A stretch of 33,023 nucleotides of DNA from Ignavibacteriota bacterium (GCA_020437395.1 JAGQWJ010000030.1:1-33023); one strand, 5' to 3'. Positions 7,122-16,856 are shown, numbered from the stretch's first letter. Made by a program: numbers and translations. Notes: generated by a model not told the origin, from the letters alone.

Positions 7122-9089
7122 TTAGTTTATTATTATTACTTTTTTTATAACTTTTCTATTGTCATAATCTATTGAAATAAAGTAAGCACCTGATATAACA
7201 TTATTAAGCTCAATTTGCTTGTTAAGTACACCAGGGCCAAAATTTATATTTTCTGTATAAATATTTCTGCCTTGAATATCGATTATATTGATACTAACTG
7301 GAAAATAATCGTTCAATCTGATTGCTAAATTAATAAATCCATAATTTTGTATGATAGTTGGATAAATTTCTAATTCTGATGCAGGTGAATACTTGTGTTC
7401 AGGAATTATTTCATTTTTGTTTACACCGCATTGAACTAGTTCTTTTTCAAAATAAATATTAAAAAATCCAGAATTTGGGTAGTAATAATCACGAATAAAT
7501 GATTTGATTTTTATTCTAGCACTTGCTGAATCAGATTCAAACTCAACTTTTGGAATGTCAACGTAATATTGATTATCGAAATTTTTTCGTAAAAGTGGAT
7601 ATTTTTTTGATTTAAATTCTGAATAAACAACCTCAATTTCACTTTCTAAAACTTGTTTTTCAGGGAAAATATAAAATGTTAACCTTTTAAAGTCACCGTT
7701 ATTTAATTGATTATCAGGAGAAATAGCGACTCCAGCAGAACTAATAGCATTAAAGACATTTGGTAAACCAAAACCGAACCTATTATCGGGATTTTCAAAA
7801 TTATCAGCTGATTTGTACATAAAAGATTTTAGACTATAGGAATCTAAATTACCAAATGCTGATTTGAGTAGTCCAAAGCTACCAGCTATTAATGGAGATG
7901 AAAGCGAAGTTCCAGAAGTAGGTGCGTATAGATTATCACTATTAGGACTAACACTATATATACCACTGCCTTGAGCTACTAAATTTGGTTTCATTACTCC
8001 TTTTGCATTTGGTCCATTAGAGCTGAATCCAGCTAAAGTTACTCCATCGCTTGTAACTGCACCTACAGTAATTGAGCTGTCGGCATCTGCTGGACTAATT
8101 AAGGTTTTAGGTAAATCACCGTTATTTCCAGCAGCAATTACACAAATCATACCCATTGCAGAAGCATCATTTATTGAACGGGAAGCAATCGTATAATCAC
8201 CGTCTAATTCATCATAGCTTAATGAATTAGAATCCAAATTCTTGTAACCTAAAGAAGCATTTATTATATCAACTCCATTATTTTCCATCCATATTATTGC
8301 TTCTGCGAAATAATCCATTTCAATGTAGGTTTCACTTCTACTATCTTCAGTTTTTGCCAAATAAAATTCGGCATTCGGTGCAACACCAATATATTCCTTA
8401 TTATCAAATCCACCAACTGTGGAAAAAACAACAGTACCGTGGTCATCTTGGAAATTATTATCTACATCTTCATTATGCACTATCGAATCTCTAAATATAA
8501 AATCATAAGTCTTCGCAATATCAACATGTTTGAATGCTTTATGTTTGCGGAGATCAAAACCATTGTCTAAAAATCCTATTCTAACTCCCTTACCTGTAAA
8601 TCCATATCTATGTAGTAATGGTATATTTAACATAGATAAATGGTTAAAAGAGACTCCATATTCGAAAAGATTACAATCTTCATATTGAATACTATTAACA
8701 TCACTTTTGTAATGCTCAATAATAGGTTGTATTTTTTTGACGAAGCTAAAATTCTCAATATTACTTTTATAAATAGGATCAATTTCTGCAACTATATAGT
8801 TGTACCATTTGAGTTTCGAATGAATGGTTACACCGTTATTTTCAAGAGAATCCAAATAGTTTTTGTAAATTGGGATATCTTTTTCAAAAATAATATTTTC
8901 TGTTTTTAGATTTATTTTTCTTCTCTCGATAGCTTTTTTATCTAAATCAGAAAGAATAGCTTTATAAAGTTGATTGTTAAATTTTAATTTTTGATTACCT
9001 TTATCCGTGAAGTATATTCGATAATAATCTTGCGAATATGAAGATAAACTAAAGATAATAAAAAAAATTGATAGTATTTTTAAGTTCAT
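7122..9089 (-). CDS. Secreted subtilisin-like (S8) serine protease with T9SS sorting domain
   Basis: I start this 655-residue protein at the ATG at 9089, because it gives a proper signal peptide (MNLKILSIFFIIFSLSSYSQ). A longer in-frame start would run into the divergent SDR gene and adds no sensible sequence. Residues about 20-130 look like an inhibitor-type propeptide. The S8 catalytic triad is Asp175 (GFLDNG), His217 (DDHGT) and Ser395 (GTSLSSP), with the oxyanion Asn at about 322 (AAGNNG). After a beta-rich segment, the last 80 residues form a T9SS sorting domain (LEIYPT, INIIDIQGRNIY, ISGAYFISI, KKVIIIN). The expected role is an extracellular or cell-surface protease for protein degradation or processing. 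Only 55 bases separate it from the divergent SDR gene. Confidence 0.93.
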   Translation of the reverse strand: MNLKILSIFFIIFSLSSYSQDYYRIYFTDKGNQKLKFNNQLYKAILSDLDKKAIERRKINLKTENIIFEKDIPIYKNYLDSLENNGVTIHSKLKWYNYIVAEIDPIYKSNIENFSFVKKIQPIIEHYKSDVNSIQYEDCNLFEYGVSFNHLSMLNIPLLHRYGFTGKGVRIGFLDNGFDLRKHKAFKHVDIAKTYDFIFRDSIVHNEDVDNNFQDDHGTVVFSTVGGFDNKEYIGVAPNAEFYLAKTEDSRSETYIEMDYFAEAIIWMENNGVDIINASLGYKNLDSNSLSYDELDGDYTIASRSINDASAMGMICVIAAGNNGDLPKTLISPADADSSITVGAVTSDGVTLAGFSSNGPNAKGVMKPNLVAQGSGIYSVSPNSDNLYAPTSGTSLSSPLIAGSFGLLKSAFGNLDSYSLKSFMYKSADNFENPDNRFGFGLPNVFNAISSAGVAISPDNQLNNGDFKRLTFYIFPEKQVLESEIEVVYSEFKSKKYPLLRKNFDNQYYVDIPKVEFESDSASARIKIKSFIRDYYYPNSGFFNIYFEKELVQCGVNKNEIIPEHKYSPASELEIYPTIIQNYGFINLAIRLNDYFPVSINIIDIQGRNIYTENINFGPGVLNKQIELNNVISGAYFISIDYDNRKVIKKVIIIN

Positions 9090-9144
9090 AAAGTTCAAAT
9101 AATTTATTTTTTTAATACAAGTTACAAAAAAATTGCAGAAAAAT

Positions 9145-9867
9145 ATGAGTGTTGTTTTTATAACAGGATCTGGTAGAAGAATAGGAAAAGTATTAGCAAT
9201 CAATTTTGCAAAAAAAGGTTGGGATGTTGCTGTCAATTACAACAAGTCAGAGATTCAAGCATTAGAAACTGTTGAATTATGTAAATCTTATGGGGTTAGA
9301 GCTTGTGCATATAAAGCTGATGTTTCTAATAAAAAAGAGGTCGTAAGTGCTATTGACAAGTGTATCGAAGATATAGGTTTACCAAATGTACTTGTTAATA
9401 ATGCTGGTGTTTTTCCAAAAAGAATGAAGATTGCTGAAATAGACGAAAATTTAATAGATAGTACATTTGCTATTAACCTAAAAGGCGAATTTTTCACAAG
9501 TCAGTATTTCTCGCAACTTGCTGAACCAAATAGCCGTATTATAAACATAGCATCTTTAGGTGCTTTTGAAATTTGGAATGGAAGACTGCCTTATCATATT
9601 TCCAAATCAGCATTAATTCAAATGACAAAGGCTCTAGCTGTTGAGTTGGCTCCAAGGATTTCGGTTAATAGCGTAAGCCCAGGTGCTATCGAAGTAATAG
9701 ATGATCCGGCTTCCGATTCATCTTTAATATCAACTGATAGAATACCAATGAAAAGGTATGGAACTCCTGAAGATGTATTTGATGCAGTCTATTTTTTTGC
9801 TACCACAAACAGTTATATAACTGGACAAAATATTAACGTAGATGGTGGTTATCATTATTCGAGATAA
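9145..9867 (+). CDS. Short-chain dehydrogenase/reductase (pteridine reductase-like)
   Basis: This 240-residue Rossmann-fold oxidoreductase begins at the ATG at 9145. A TTG four codons upstream is possible but less likely. The cofactor loop is TGSGRRIG (7-14); the Arg pair and the short TGxxRRIG form resemble pteridine reductases (FolM/PTR1-like) and suggest NADPH. NNAG (85-88), Ser137, Tyr150 and Lys154 (YHISK) form the SDR active site, and the C-terminus has the usual GQNINVDGG. The substrate is unknown; a reduced pterin or a generic carbonyl are candidates. It is the first gene of an operon: five bases separate its stop from the LOG-family gene, which in turn overlaps the thioredoxin-like gene. 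It is probably cytoplasmic, since no signal peptide is seen. Confidence 0.92.
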   Translation: MSVVFITGSGRRIGKVLAINFAKKGWDVAVNYNKSEIQALETVELCKSYGVRACAYKADVSNKKEVVSAIDKCIEDIGLPNVLVNNAGVFPKRMKIAEIDENLIDSTFAINLKGEFFTSQYFSQLAEPNSRIINIASLGAFEIWNGRLPYHISKSALIQMTKALAVELAPRISVNSVSPGAIEVIDDPASDSSLISTDRIPMKRYGTPEDVFDAVYFFATTNSYITGQNINVDGGYHYSR

Positions 9868-9872
9868 TATAA

Positions 9873-10691
9873 ATGAAATATGAAAAAGAAATATTAAAAT
9901 CTTATGAAGACCCTAGGTTTATGCACAGTAGGGAAGGTAGAACCATTCGTATGCTTGCAGAGTATTATCACCCTCAGGCATCTTTGAAGAAAAATAGGAT
10001 ATATAATACTATTGTCTTCTTCGGGTCAGCCAGATCAATATCTTCGAAAGATTATAAAGATAAAATGAAAAATCTTCTTATTCTTCAAAAAAATGGTAAA
10101 AATGTTGACGAAGAAATTCGATTATTAAAAAAACTAGAATTCACTTCAAAATATTATGACGCAACTGTTGAATTTGCAAGAAGAATTTCTGAATGGTCCA
10201 AATCACTTTCAACAGACAACAAGGTTTATGTATGTACCGGGGGTGGGCCAGGGATGATGGAAGCCGCAAACAAAGGTGCATTTGAAGCTGAATTTCAGAA
10301 TATTGGGTATAATATAGAGCTACCATTTGAGCAATATCCTAACCCATATATTACACCAGAATTAAACTTCGAGTTTCATTATTTTTTTATGAGAAAATTT
10401 TGGTTTGTCTATCATGCTAAAGCCATAGTCGTAATGCCTGGAGGATTCGGTACGATGGATGAATTAATGGAAATGCTAACATTAGAACAAACTAATGTAA
10501 TTAGTAAAAAAGTACCAATTGTATTGTTTGGTAAAGAGTTTTGGAATAACTTAATTAACTTCGATTATCTTTTAGAAGTAGGGATGATAAGTGAAAAGGA
10601 TTTAGATTTATTTATAATACTTGATGATGTTGATGAAGCATTTGAATATGTTGTTAATGGGATTTCGAAATTAATAAGGATAGATGAATAA
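9873..10691 (+). CDS. LOG-family protein (TIGR00730-type, cytokinin riboside phosphoribohydrolase-like)
   Basis: The protein has 272 residues and the LOG/lysine-decarboxylase-like Rossmann fold. Signature motifs are GGGPGMMEAANKG (123-135), a conserved Arg in FMRKFW (174) and PGGFGTMDELMEMLTLEQ (189-206). Characterised members hydrolyse the N-glycosidic bond of nucleoside 5'-monophosphates (LOG, or PpnN-type nucleosidase), so a role in nucleotide salvage is the best inference; the old lysine decarboxylase label is a misnomer. The N-terminal 40 residues and an insertion at about 60-100 make it longer than plant LOG (about 200 residues), as in other bacterial long forms. Its stop overlaps the next start by one base (TAATG). 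Confidence 0.9.
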   Translation: MKYEKEILKSYEDPRFMHSREGRTIRMLAEYYHPQASLKKNRIYNTIVFFGSARSISSKDYKDKMKNLLILQKNGKNVDEEIRLLKKLEFTSKYYDATVEFARRISEWSKSLSTDNKVYVCTGGGPGMMEAANKGAFEAEFQNIGYNIELPFEQYPNPYITPELNFEFHYFFMRKFWFVYHAKAIVVMPGGFGTMDELMEMLTLEQTNVISKKVPIVLFGKEFWNNLINFDYLLEVGMISEKDLDLFIILDDVDEAFEYVVNGISKLIRIDE

Positions 10692-12547
10692 TGTATAGAA
10701 TCATACCATTATTGGCAGTAATTGTATTTAGCATGCCGATTTACGCTGGTAATTTAGTTTTCAACAATGAGAAACCTGAAACAGGTGCAAGAGTATCAAT
10801 TACATACGAAACAAATGAAAGTGTGCTTGATTCACATTTTTTAGTGGCTTATCATTTTAGAGATACTCAGCTTTTTCCAACAGCTGAAGCATATTTGCTA
10901 AATGAAAGTGTAAGATTATTCATTGATTCCAGAGATAATTTTATACTATTCAAAGTTATAAATAAATATGGTGATATAGATAATAATAAAGGTAATTATT
11001 GGGATTTGGTCGTTCACAGAAAGGGTACTCCCGTAAGAAACGGTTATCTAAATAAAGCAATTAGCTATCTTGGATCGACTGGTGAAAATTACACAAGGAT
11101 TCCGAATTATGATAGTATTAAAGTTGCTTTAGAAAAAGAATTGGAATTGTATTCGGATAATTTTAGAGCAAAGTTGGCTTACGAAACTTTGAAACTCGAT
11201 TTTAAGTTAATAAAATTTCAAGAATATAGCGAAAAATTAAGAGAAATTTTAAATACTAGAATTGATATAAATGATGAATTATCAATTACTGCGGCAGTTA
11301 AAGCATTAAATTCACTGAATGAAAAAGATAAAGCCAATGATTTAGAACAGCAATTTATAAAAGAGCATCCAAAAAGTGAGATGTCTAAGAATCGAAAATT
11401 AGAAGAACTTGGAAATGTTAATAGTTTTGAAGAATTTATTAATAACCTCTCAGAATATTTGAATGAAAATTATAATAAACGTGATATTGAATCTGTTTAT
11501 AATTCTTTTGTATTTGCACATTCTCAATCAAAAGAATTAATGGATAAGTTAGATCAGAATCTTAAAAAACTAAATAGAATTCCAGCATATTTGTATAACG
11601 AAATTGCACTAACATACTTAGAAGATGAAGATATAAAAGATGAATTAACTCAAAAAGAGATATTTGATAATGTTATTAGATATTCTAATATGGGCTTGAG
11701 TAAATTAGATAGTCTATATGGGTTCAAACCAATTGATGTGTCTTATCCAGAATGGAAAGTATATATATCGAAGAATGAATCTGAATTATATCTGACTCAA
11801 TTTAAACTACATCTAATAACCAAAGACTCAATTAATGCATTATCAAGTGTTGTAAAAGCTATAGATGCTGCACCATATCAAATGAATTCAACTCTCTATA
11901 CTGAAGCTCTAGAATTGGCTAATAAGTATAATAAAACAAATCAGATAAAGAGTATAATTGAGAATGCATATAAGAATAATATTGTAGATAGTGACTTAGA
12001 AAAATTCATTTTAAATTTAATTTCTACTAACAATAGTATTGACATTAGTTTTTTGAATAATGTAATTGAGTCAAGCAAGAAGACTAAGCTAGAAAAACTT
12101 AAGAACTCACTTACAAAAGAAACTCAACTTAGTGGATTTGTACAGAATACAGACGGTACTTTTGCTGATTTGGATAAGCTAAAGGGTAAGGTAAAGGTTA
12201 TATTGATTGGTTCTAGCTGGTGCGATGTATGTACGGAAGTATATCCTATATTCAATCAGTTATACTCGCAATTCAAAGATGATAAAAATGTTAGCATCAT
12301 AGGTATCTCTATATGGGAAGATGACAAAGCTCTAGAAAGCGTAAAAGATATGATTACAGATTTCAGTATAGAATATCCGAACTATATAGATAACACTGAC
12401 CTAATCCCAAGAAAATTCAATGTATTCGGATTCCCAACAATTGTGATAGTTGACCAAGATAATTATATACGATACACTATACGTGGATACAAGAATAGGG
12501 AAGTGCTAATAGATTTAGTTAATGACTTTGTTAGGATATTGGATTAA
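10691..12547 (+). CDS. Exported TlpA-like thioredoxin-domain protein with long helical N-terminal region
   Basis: This 618-residue protein has a signal peptide (MYRIIPLLAVIVFSMPIYA). Next comes a beta-rich segment (about 20-110), then a long Lys/Glu-rich helical region (about 130-470) with spacing suggestive of TPR-like helical repeats. A C-terminal TlpA/AhpC-TSA-type thioredoxin domain (about 478-618) follows. The redox motif is WCDVC with Cys511 and Cys514, and the cis-Pro loop is FGFPT near residue 586. Such Bacteroidota proteins are periplasmic or envelope thiol-disulfide oxidoreductases, often reducing apocytochromes or redox-damaged proteins; the partner here is unknown. The gene is coupled to the LOG gene by a one-base stop/start overlap, an unexpected pairing of a cytoplasmic nucleotide enzyme with an exported redox protein. 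Confidence 0.88.
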   Translation: MYRIIPLLAVIVFSMPIYAGNLVFNNEKPETGARVSITYETNESVLDSHFLVAYHFRDTQLFPTAEAYLLNESVRLFIDSRDNFILFKVINKYGDIDNNKGNYWDLVVHRKGTPVRNGYLNKAISYLGSTGENYTRIPNYDSIKVALEKELELYSDNFRAKLAYETLKLDFKLIKFQEYSEKLREILNTRIDINDELSITAAVKALNSLNEKDKANDLEQQFIKEHPKSEMSKNRKLEELGNVNSFEEFINNLSEYLNENYNKRDIESVYNSFVFAHSQSKELMDKLDQNLKKLNRIPAYLYNEIALTYLEDEDIKDELTQKEIFDNVIRYSNMGLSKLDSLYGFKPIDVSYPEWKVYISKNESELYLTQFKLHLITKDSINALSSVVKAIDAAPYQMNSTLYTEALELANKYNKTNQIKSIIENAYKNNIVDSDLEKFILNLISTNNSIDISFLNNVIESSKKTKLEKLKNSLTKETQLSGFVQNTDGTFADLDKLKGKVKVILIGSSWCDVCTEVYPIFNQLYSQFKDDKNVSIIGISIWEDDKALESVKDMITDFSIEYPNYIDNTDLIPRKFNVFGFPTIVIVDQDNYIRYTIRGYKNREVLIDLVNDFVRILD

Positions 12548-12579
12548 AAAAAAAGGTCTTTACAATTAAGTAAAGACCT
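12548..12579 (-). terminator. Intrinsic terminator of the minus-strand T9SS gene (repeat copy 1)
   Basis: The stem AGGTCTTTAC (12554-12563) pairs with GTAAAGACCT (12570-12579) around loop AATTAA. On the minus strand it is followed by a long T-run, so it best serves the interrupted T9SS gene ending at 12603. The whole 26-base hairpin recurs identically at 15183-15208. Confidence 0.85.
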
Positions 12580-12602
12580 CGATTTATATTATATTAATTA
12601 TT

Positions 12603-15086
12603 TCATTCTGATACAATTACTGGTATATTGATTGATTCTCCGTTTAACTGGACTTGTATAAGATAAACTCCTGATGGTACGCCACTACATTCCCAGCTTA
12701 GAACACCGCTGTATGAGTTGTTCGCATTTATATTTAAATTCGGGTTTAACATTTTTGTACCATTAATATCGAAAACATTCAATTGCAAATCGGATAATCT
12801 ATAAGTACCATTCCAATATATTCTGCTTTTTATAACTGATTTACCTGGTATTGGGTATGGCATAGAGTTCCATAAATAAGCTCTTTGATCTTCAACAGCA
12901 TTATTTTCTACTTCTACGTTTGTTGGTTTGTCTTTTGTAATTTTTACTAAATTTGCTTTCCAAATATCAGTTTCAGTTGTCTCACCAGTTATCATATATC
13001 CAAAGTTATTGCTAAGCATTTTTGCTAACAATATAATATCGCGAGTTGTTTCATCTTTTATTGGATTAAAATCATATTGATTCCAATCTTCGAAAAATTC
13101 GTCTGCTGATAGCGAATCCCATTCTATATTGCCATTTTGATTGAAGTCCGCAAAGTATATTAACTGCTTTTCGTAATTTGAAATTGTCATTAGCTTATTT
13201 TCGAATTTGAAAAAAGGGAAATCTAAAGTCAAACTAGCGTAAGAGCCAGGTAATGAAATATTATTAAATTCATTTTTCAGTATATCATATATATAGATTT
13301 TTTTGTCCCTAGTTGGATAAAGAATATAATTATCAAATTGCAAGGACTTTTCCATCACAACATTTCCATATTGATAATAATCTCTTCCAGGAAATTGATA
13401 TAATATTTGTTCAATTGGTACTGTTTTATTAATACTAAACCAATTTGAGCCTTTGTCATTTGATTTTAACAATTCGTATCTGTATTCATAATCTTCACTT
13501 TTACCGTTTTCATCAGCTTTGTTTTCGCCGGATTCAACTAAGCATAGAGCATAAAGCTCATTATCATCAGTTTTTGTCAGATTAACAATATTGCTTGCAT
13601 ACAAATTTGTTGTGTCTAATAAGTTTAATGATTTATCATATTGGAAAAAAGTGTACATTCTATTTTCCTTTAAATATGGTGCTGGTTTTCTTACTAAAAT
13701 AAACTTATCACCTAAATCAATCCCTCTACGAGAAATATAGGTACCTTCATCTAATGAAAGATTAAATTCTGGACGATTAGATTTTGTGAAGTGCTGAGCA
13801 CCACTATATGTAACTATCGCATTAGAATCACTTGGTGGATTTATTTGTCTATAGTTTGCAAATCCATTTCCACCTTCATCTATGTAATAATAACTTGGAA
13901 CTATCTGCCATCCAGTATAACTAAATTCATTATATAACTGAGGCAGCCAAGTGATGCCACCATCCGTTGTCTTATAATAATCATAACCATAAATAAAATA
14001 TATTAAACTATCAGAAATTATGTTTACCTGATGTTCATCACTATATGTATTATTAGTTATTGATTTGAACTCAAAACTCTTTCCGGCATTATTTGATACA
14101 GATATTAGCTTGCCGTTGCCGACAGCTACTATATTGTCTTCAAATATTGTAAAATCAGTATATTCTGCACCTCTTATTCTACGTGATATTTTTTCTTCTG
14201 TGTTCAACCATGTAATGTAATTTGTATCTAACACTATGTCAGTAGAATCGAGTCTGTAATAACCATTTGAATAAAAAGCTCTGTTCGACGAATTAGCTAT
14301 TCTGGGAGTAATGTAATGTAATTTGTTATCTACAACTTTGAAACTTGTATTTGATGGTAAAATTAATCCAGTATTTATCCAAGTAGCTCCATTATCTGAT
14401 GATTTAAGAAGATAGGGATATAGCACATCTGGAGGAATTCTATTCGTCATTTTTATATAGATCATATCATCTGATGTTTGAACATCGCTAATAGATATAC
14501 ATGTACTGCATTCCATTATGTCAATCACATCAATTGATGATAATTCTTTTGATTCGATATTGTAAACTTGAAGATTTATTTTATCTTTAATAAAATACAA
14601 ATTTTCTTTATCTGATTTAAAATCAGTATATTCTGCATTTTCTTCAAGTTCAACTAATGGTTCAGATTGAATATTGAATTCATAATCAGATTTTAGAATT
14701 GAATTTTTTGTTAAAATATATATATTATTCTCGACAGATGTAAAGTTTATAATATTTGGCTCATCTGATATCTCAGTCATCTTCCAAGTTCTACCATCAT
14801 CAGTAGATTTGATAAAAGAATAATTAGTAATTCCGATAAAGTTACCATCAGATACAAATATATTTTTGATTTTATATTTATCACCTATATTCTGCTGTTT
14901 CCACGTTTGTCCCATATCCCTCGAATAGGTCATAATACCATAATCACCATAGGCAATAGTATTTTATCCATTAGTAACAACACCATTGAAGTCCGTAATC
15001 ATCCTCTCGGTATAAAAAGGTGTTTCTTGGGCGGATAGAAATTGAAATACAAAGAATATCATTATAACATTATTAAAAACTCTCAT
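12603..15086 (-). pseudogene. T9SS-sorted BNR-repeat protein interrupted by an in-frame stop at codon 41
   Basis: An ATG at 15086 opens a frame with a clear signal peptide (MRVFNNVIMIFFVFQFLSAQ) and reads on to residue 40. It then meets TAA at 14966-14964, and the same frame continues for another 786 codons to a TGA at 12603. Across the stop the sequence stays sensible: VTNG, stop, NTIAYGDYG, then the BNR motif SRDMGQTWKQ. Further aspartate boxes occur downstream (STDDGRTW, SSDNGATW, TTDGGITW), indicating a beta-propeller. The last 85 residues are a T9SS sorting domain (YPIPGKS, LQLNVFDINGTKM, VPSGVYLIQV). Restarting at the ATG at 14933 would make a protein without a signal peptide, which could not reach T9SS. 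This is a recent nonsense mutation, a sequencing error, or read-through. The intact ancestor would have 827 residues. Confidence 0.85.
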
Positions 15087-15180
15087 AATAGCTCCAATTG
15101 AGTAGAAAACATTGCTTGACAAAATGAATAAATTCTATTTAAAAAAAATATCGAATAAAACAAATAAAAAGCATACAAAA

Positions 15181-15212
15181 AAAGGTCTTTACAATTAAGT
15201 AAAGACCTTTTT
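15181..15212 (-). terminator. Intrinsic terminator of tRNA-Met (repeat copy 2)
   Basis: AAAGGTCTTTAC (15181-15192) pairs with GTAAAGACCTTT (15199-15210) around AATTAA. On the minus strand it lies directly after the tRNA and leads into a T7 run. The 26-base core is identical, loop included, to the hairpin at 12554-12579. Confidence 0.88.
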
Positions 15213-15214
15213 CG

Positions 15215-15288
15215 TACCGGAGGAGGGACTTGAACCCCCGACACCTGGATTATGATTCCAGTGCTCTAACCGGCTGAGCTACTCCGGC
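15215..15288 (-). tRNA. tRNA with CAT anticodon (elongator Met, or Ile2)
   Basis: Minus-strand cloverleaf with acceptor GCCGGAG/CTCCGGT, a TAGCTCAG D-arm, anticodon stem CTGGA/TCCAG with loop ATCATAA (CAT), and the GTTCAAGTC T-arm. Discriminator A73 is present; CCA is not encoded (the genome reads CGA). The acceptor end and anticodon stem lack initiator features (no three G-C pairs beside the anticodon loop), so it is elongator Met or the lysidine-modified Ile2. The bases cannot settle which. Confidence 0.93.
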
Positions 15289-15302
15289 AAAAAATAAGAA
15301 TG

Positions 15303-15333
15303 CAAAAATAAGAAAATTTTAAGAACTTTCAAG
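15303..15333 (-). promoter_or_regulatory. Probable promoter of tRNA-Met
   Basis: On the minus strand: CTTG (15333-15330), 19-base spacer, TATTTTTG (15310-15303). The -7 box is exact and the -33 box keeps TTG. It lies in the last codons of the bifunctional-nuclease gene, 14 bases before the tRNA. Confidence 0.6.
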
Positions 15334-15897
15334 CATTCTTTTTATATCATCTCGTAATTTTGCTGCTAATTCGTAATTTTCTTCTTTAATTGCCTTGTCA
15401 AGCTTACCTTGAAGCTGTTGCAATTTTGATTGACCTACTAGAGATTCATCTGTAGTATTTTTAATAGTTTCATTTGATTCATCATCAAAATCATCTGTAG
15501 CTTCTACTGCATTCTCGTCTAATATGTAAGAATCTATAAAGATAGGACAGTTAAATCTTACAGCCATTGCTATAGCATCACTAGGTCTTGCGTCTATTTC
15601 TATTCCAGAATTCTTCAATATCAATTTCGAGAAGAAAGTACCTTCTTGTAAATCATTTATATATATTTCATCAATTTCATCATTCAAATCAACTATAATT
15701 CTTTTGATCAAATCGTGTGTCATTGGTCTCGGAGTAACAATACCCTCTATTTCCAATGCAATAGCTTGAGCTTCGAAAGCACCAATAATTATAGGTAACC
15801 TTCTGTCACCAGAGTTTTCCTTTAATATAAGTGCAAAAGCATTGTTACTTGCAGTGCTTGCAGAAATACCTAGTACTGTTAGTTCGATTCTATCCAT
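15319..15897 (-). CDS. Bifunctional nuclease family protein (DUF151) with C-terminal UVR motif
   Basis: This 192-residue protein has a DUF151/BFN domain (about 1-135), with LPIIIGAFEAQAIALEIEG, RPMTHDL and the conserved ARPSDAIAMAVRFNCPIF. An acidic linker (about 136-155) follows, then a UvrB/UvrC (UVR) helical hairpin at about 158-191 (KLDKAIKEENYELAAKLRDDI). The domain is named from plant proteins with RNase and DNase activity; the bacterial role is poorly defined. The UVR motif mediates contacts in UvrB/UvrC and also occurs in McsA and ClpC. Its ATG overlaps the etfA stop by one base (TAATG), so it is probably translated from the etfBA message. Its position downstream of uvrA on the same strand may be incidental. 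Confidence 0.93.
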   Translation of the reverse strand: MDRIELTVLGISASTASNNAFALILKENSGDRRLPIIIGAFEAQAIALEIEGIVTPRPMTHDLIKRIIVDLNDEIDEIYINDLQEGTFFSKLILKNSGIEIDARPSDAIAMAVRFNCPIFIDSYILDENAVEATDDFDDESNETIKNTTDESLVGQSKLQQLQGKLDKAIKEENYELAAKLRDDIKRMLESS

Positions 15898-16856
15898 TAA
15901 TGACGTGCCTTAATTTTTTCAGTTAACTTTGGTAATACTTCGAATACATCCCCAACAATACCATAATCAGTAATCTTAAATATAGGTGCATCAGCATCTT
16001 TATTTATTGCAACTATGAATTTTGAGCTAGACATACCTGCCAAATGTTGAACAGCACCTGAAATAGCACATGCAACATATAAGCTAGGGGAGACAGTCTT
16101 ACCTGTTTGTCCTACTTGTTCGCTATGAGGTCTCCATCCAGCATCAACTACTGCTCTAGATGCCCCAACTGCACCACCAAGTGCATTAGCTAAATTTTCA
16201 ACTAAATTGAAATTCTCGGGCTCTTTTAAACCCCTTCCACCAGAAACTACTATATCAGCTTCTGCTACATCTAGTTTACCTTCATTTTTAGATATACTAG
16301 TTATCTTCACTGATTTCGATTTATCATCTAATGTAGGTGTAAACTCAGAATAATTAGCTTCCGTTCCTTCAGCTATTACCTTAGCAGTAAATACGTTAGG
16401 ACGTAAACTTAATATATTATTAGCTGTGTTTATTTTTACTTTTGCTTGTGCTTTACCAGCATAAACTGGTTTAGTAGCTACTATATCAGAACCATTTACT
16501 TCCAGTCCTACACAATCAGAAACATACCCAGCCTCTAATTTTACCGATACTCTAGGCGCTACTTCTTTTCCAATAGAATCAGCAGCAAATAGTACTGTAT
16601 CAAAAGAATTTTGTTGTGCATAATCAGAGATTATCTTTGATAAAGCAGGTGCTTCACCTTTTATTGAACTTTCATTTGCATTTACTGCATTACTTGCACC
16701 ATATTTACCAGCAGATTTCAATGCTGATTCACTTGCATTTAATGCTATTGCTGTTATATTATCAGAAGAAGTAAGCTGATTAGCAGCAGTTATTGCCTCG
16801 CAAGAGCTTCTTTTTAAACTTCCATTGTATTCTTCTACTAAAACTAATACTTTCAT
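15897..16856 (-). CDS. etfA: Electron transfer flavoprotein alpha subunit
   Basis: The protein has 319 residues, the usual EtfA length. The N-terminal half (1-190) is the alpha/beta domain that pairs with EtfB. The C-terminal FAD domain carries GGRGLKEPENF (206-216), GASRAVVDAGWRPHSEQVGQTG (231-252, FAD ribityl and isoalloxazine contacts), the SGAVQHLAGM stretch (266-275) and INKDADAPIF (284-293). With EtfB it forms a soluble flavoprotein that accepts electrons from acyl-CoA and other dehydrogenases and passes them to ETF-quinone oxidoreductase. No dehydrogenase or ETF-QO gene is in the window. It follows etfB by 10 bases and overlaps the bifunctional-nuclease gene by one. Confidence 0.97.
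   Translation of the reverse strand: MKVLVLVEEYNGSLKRSSCEAITAANQLTSSDNITAIALNASESALKSAGKYGASNAVNANESSIKGEAPALSKIISDYAQQNSFDTVLFAADSIGKEVAPRVSVKLEAGYVSDCVGLEVNGSDIVATKPVYAGKAQAKVKINTANNILSLRPNVFTAKVIAEGTEANYSEFTPTLDDKSKSVKITSISKNEGKLDVAEADIVVSGGRGLKEPENFNLVENLANALGGAVGASRAVVDAGWRPHSEQVGQTGKTVSPSLYVACAISGAVQHLAGMSSSKFIVAINKDADAPIFKITDYGIVGDVFEVLPKLTEKIKARH

Noticed and set aside
9090..9236. Longer start for the S8 protease, adding 49 residues.
   Set aside because: The extension lies across the divergent SDR start and puts the signal peptide in the middle of the protein; the ATG at 9089 gives a proper signal peptide.
12603..14933. Treating the frame from the ATG at 14933 as an intact cytoplasmic protein.
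   Set aside because: It ends in a T9SS sorting domain, which needs a Sec signal peptide. That signal peptide exists in frame upstream, separated only by one stop codon.
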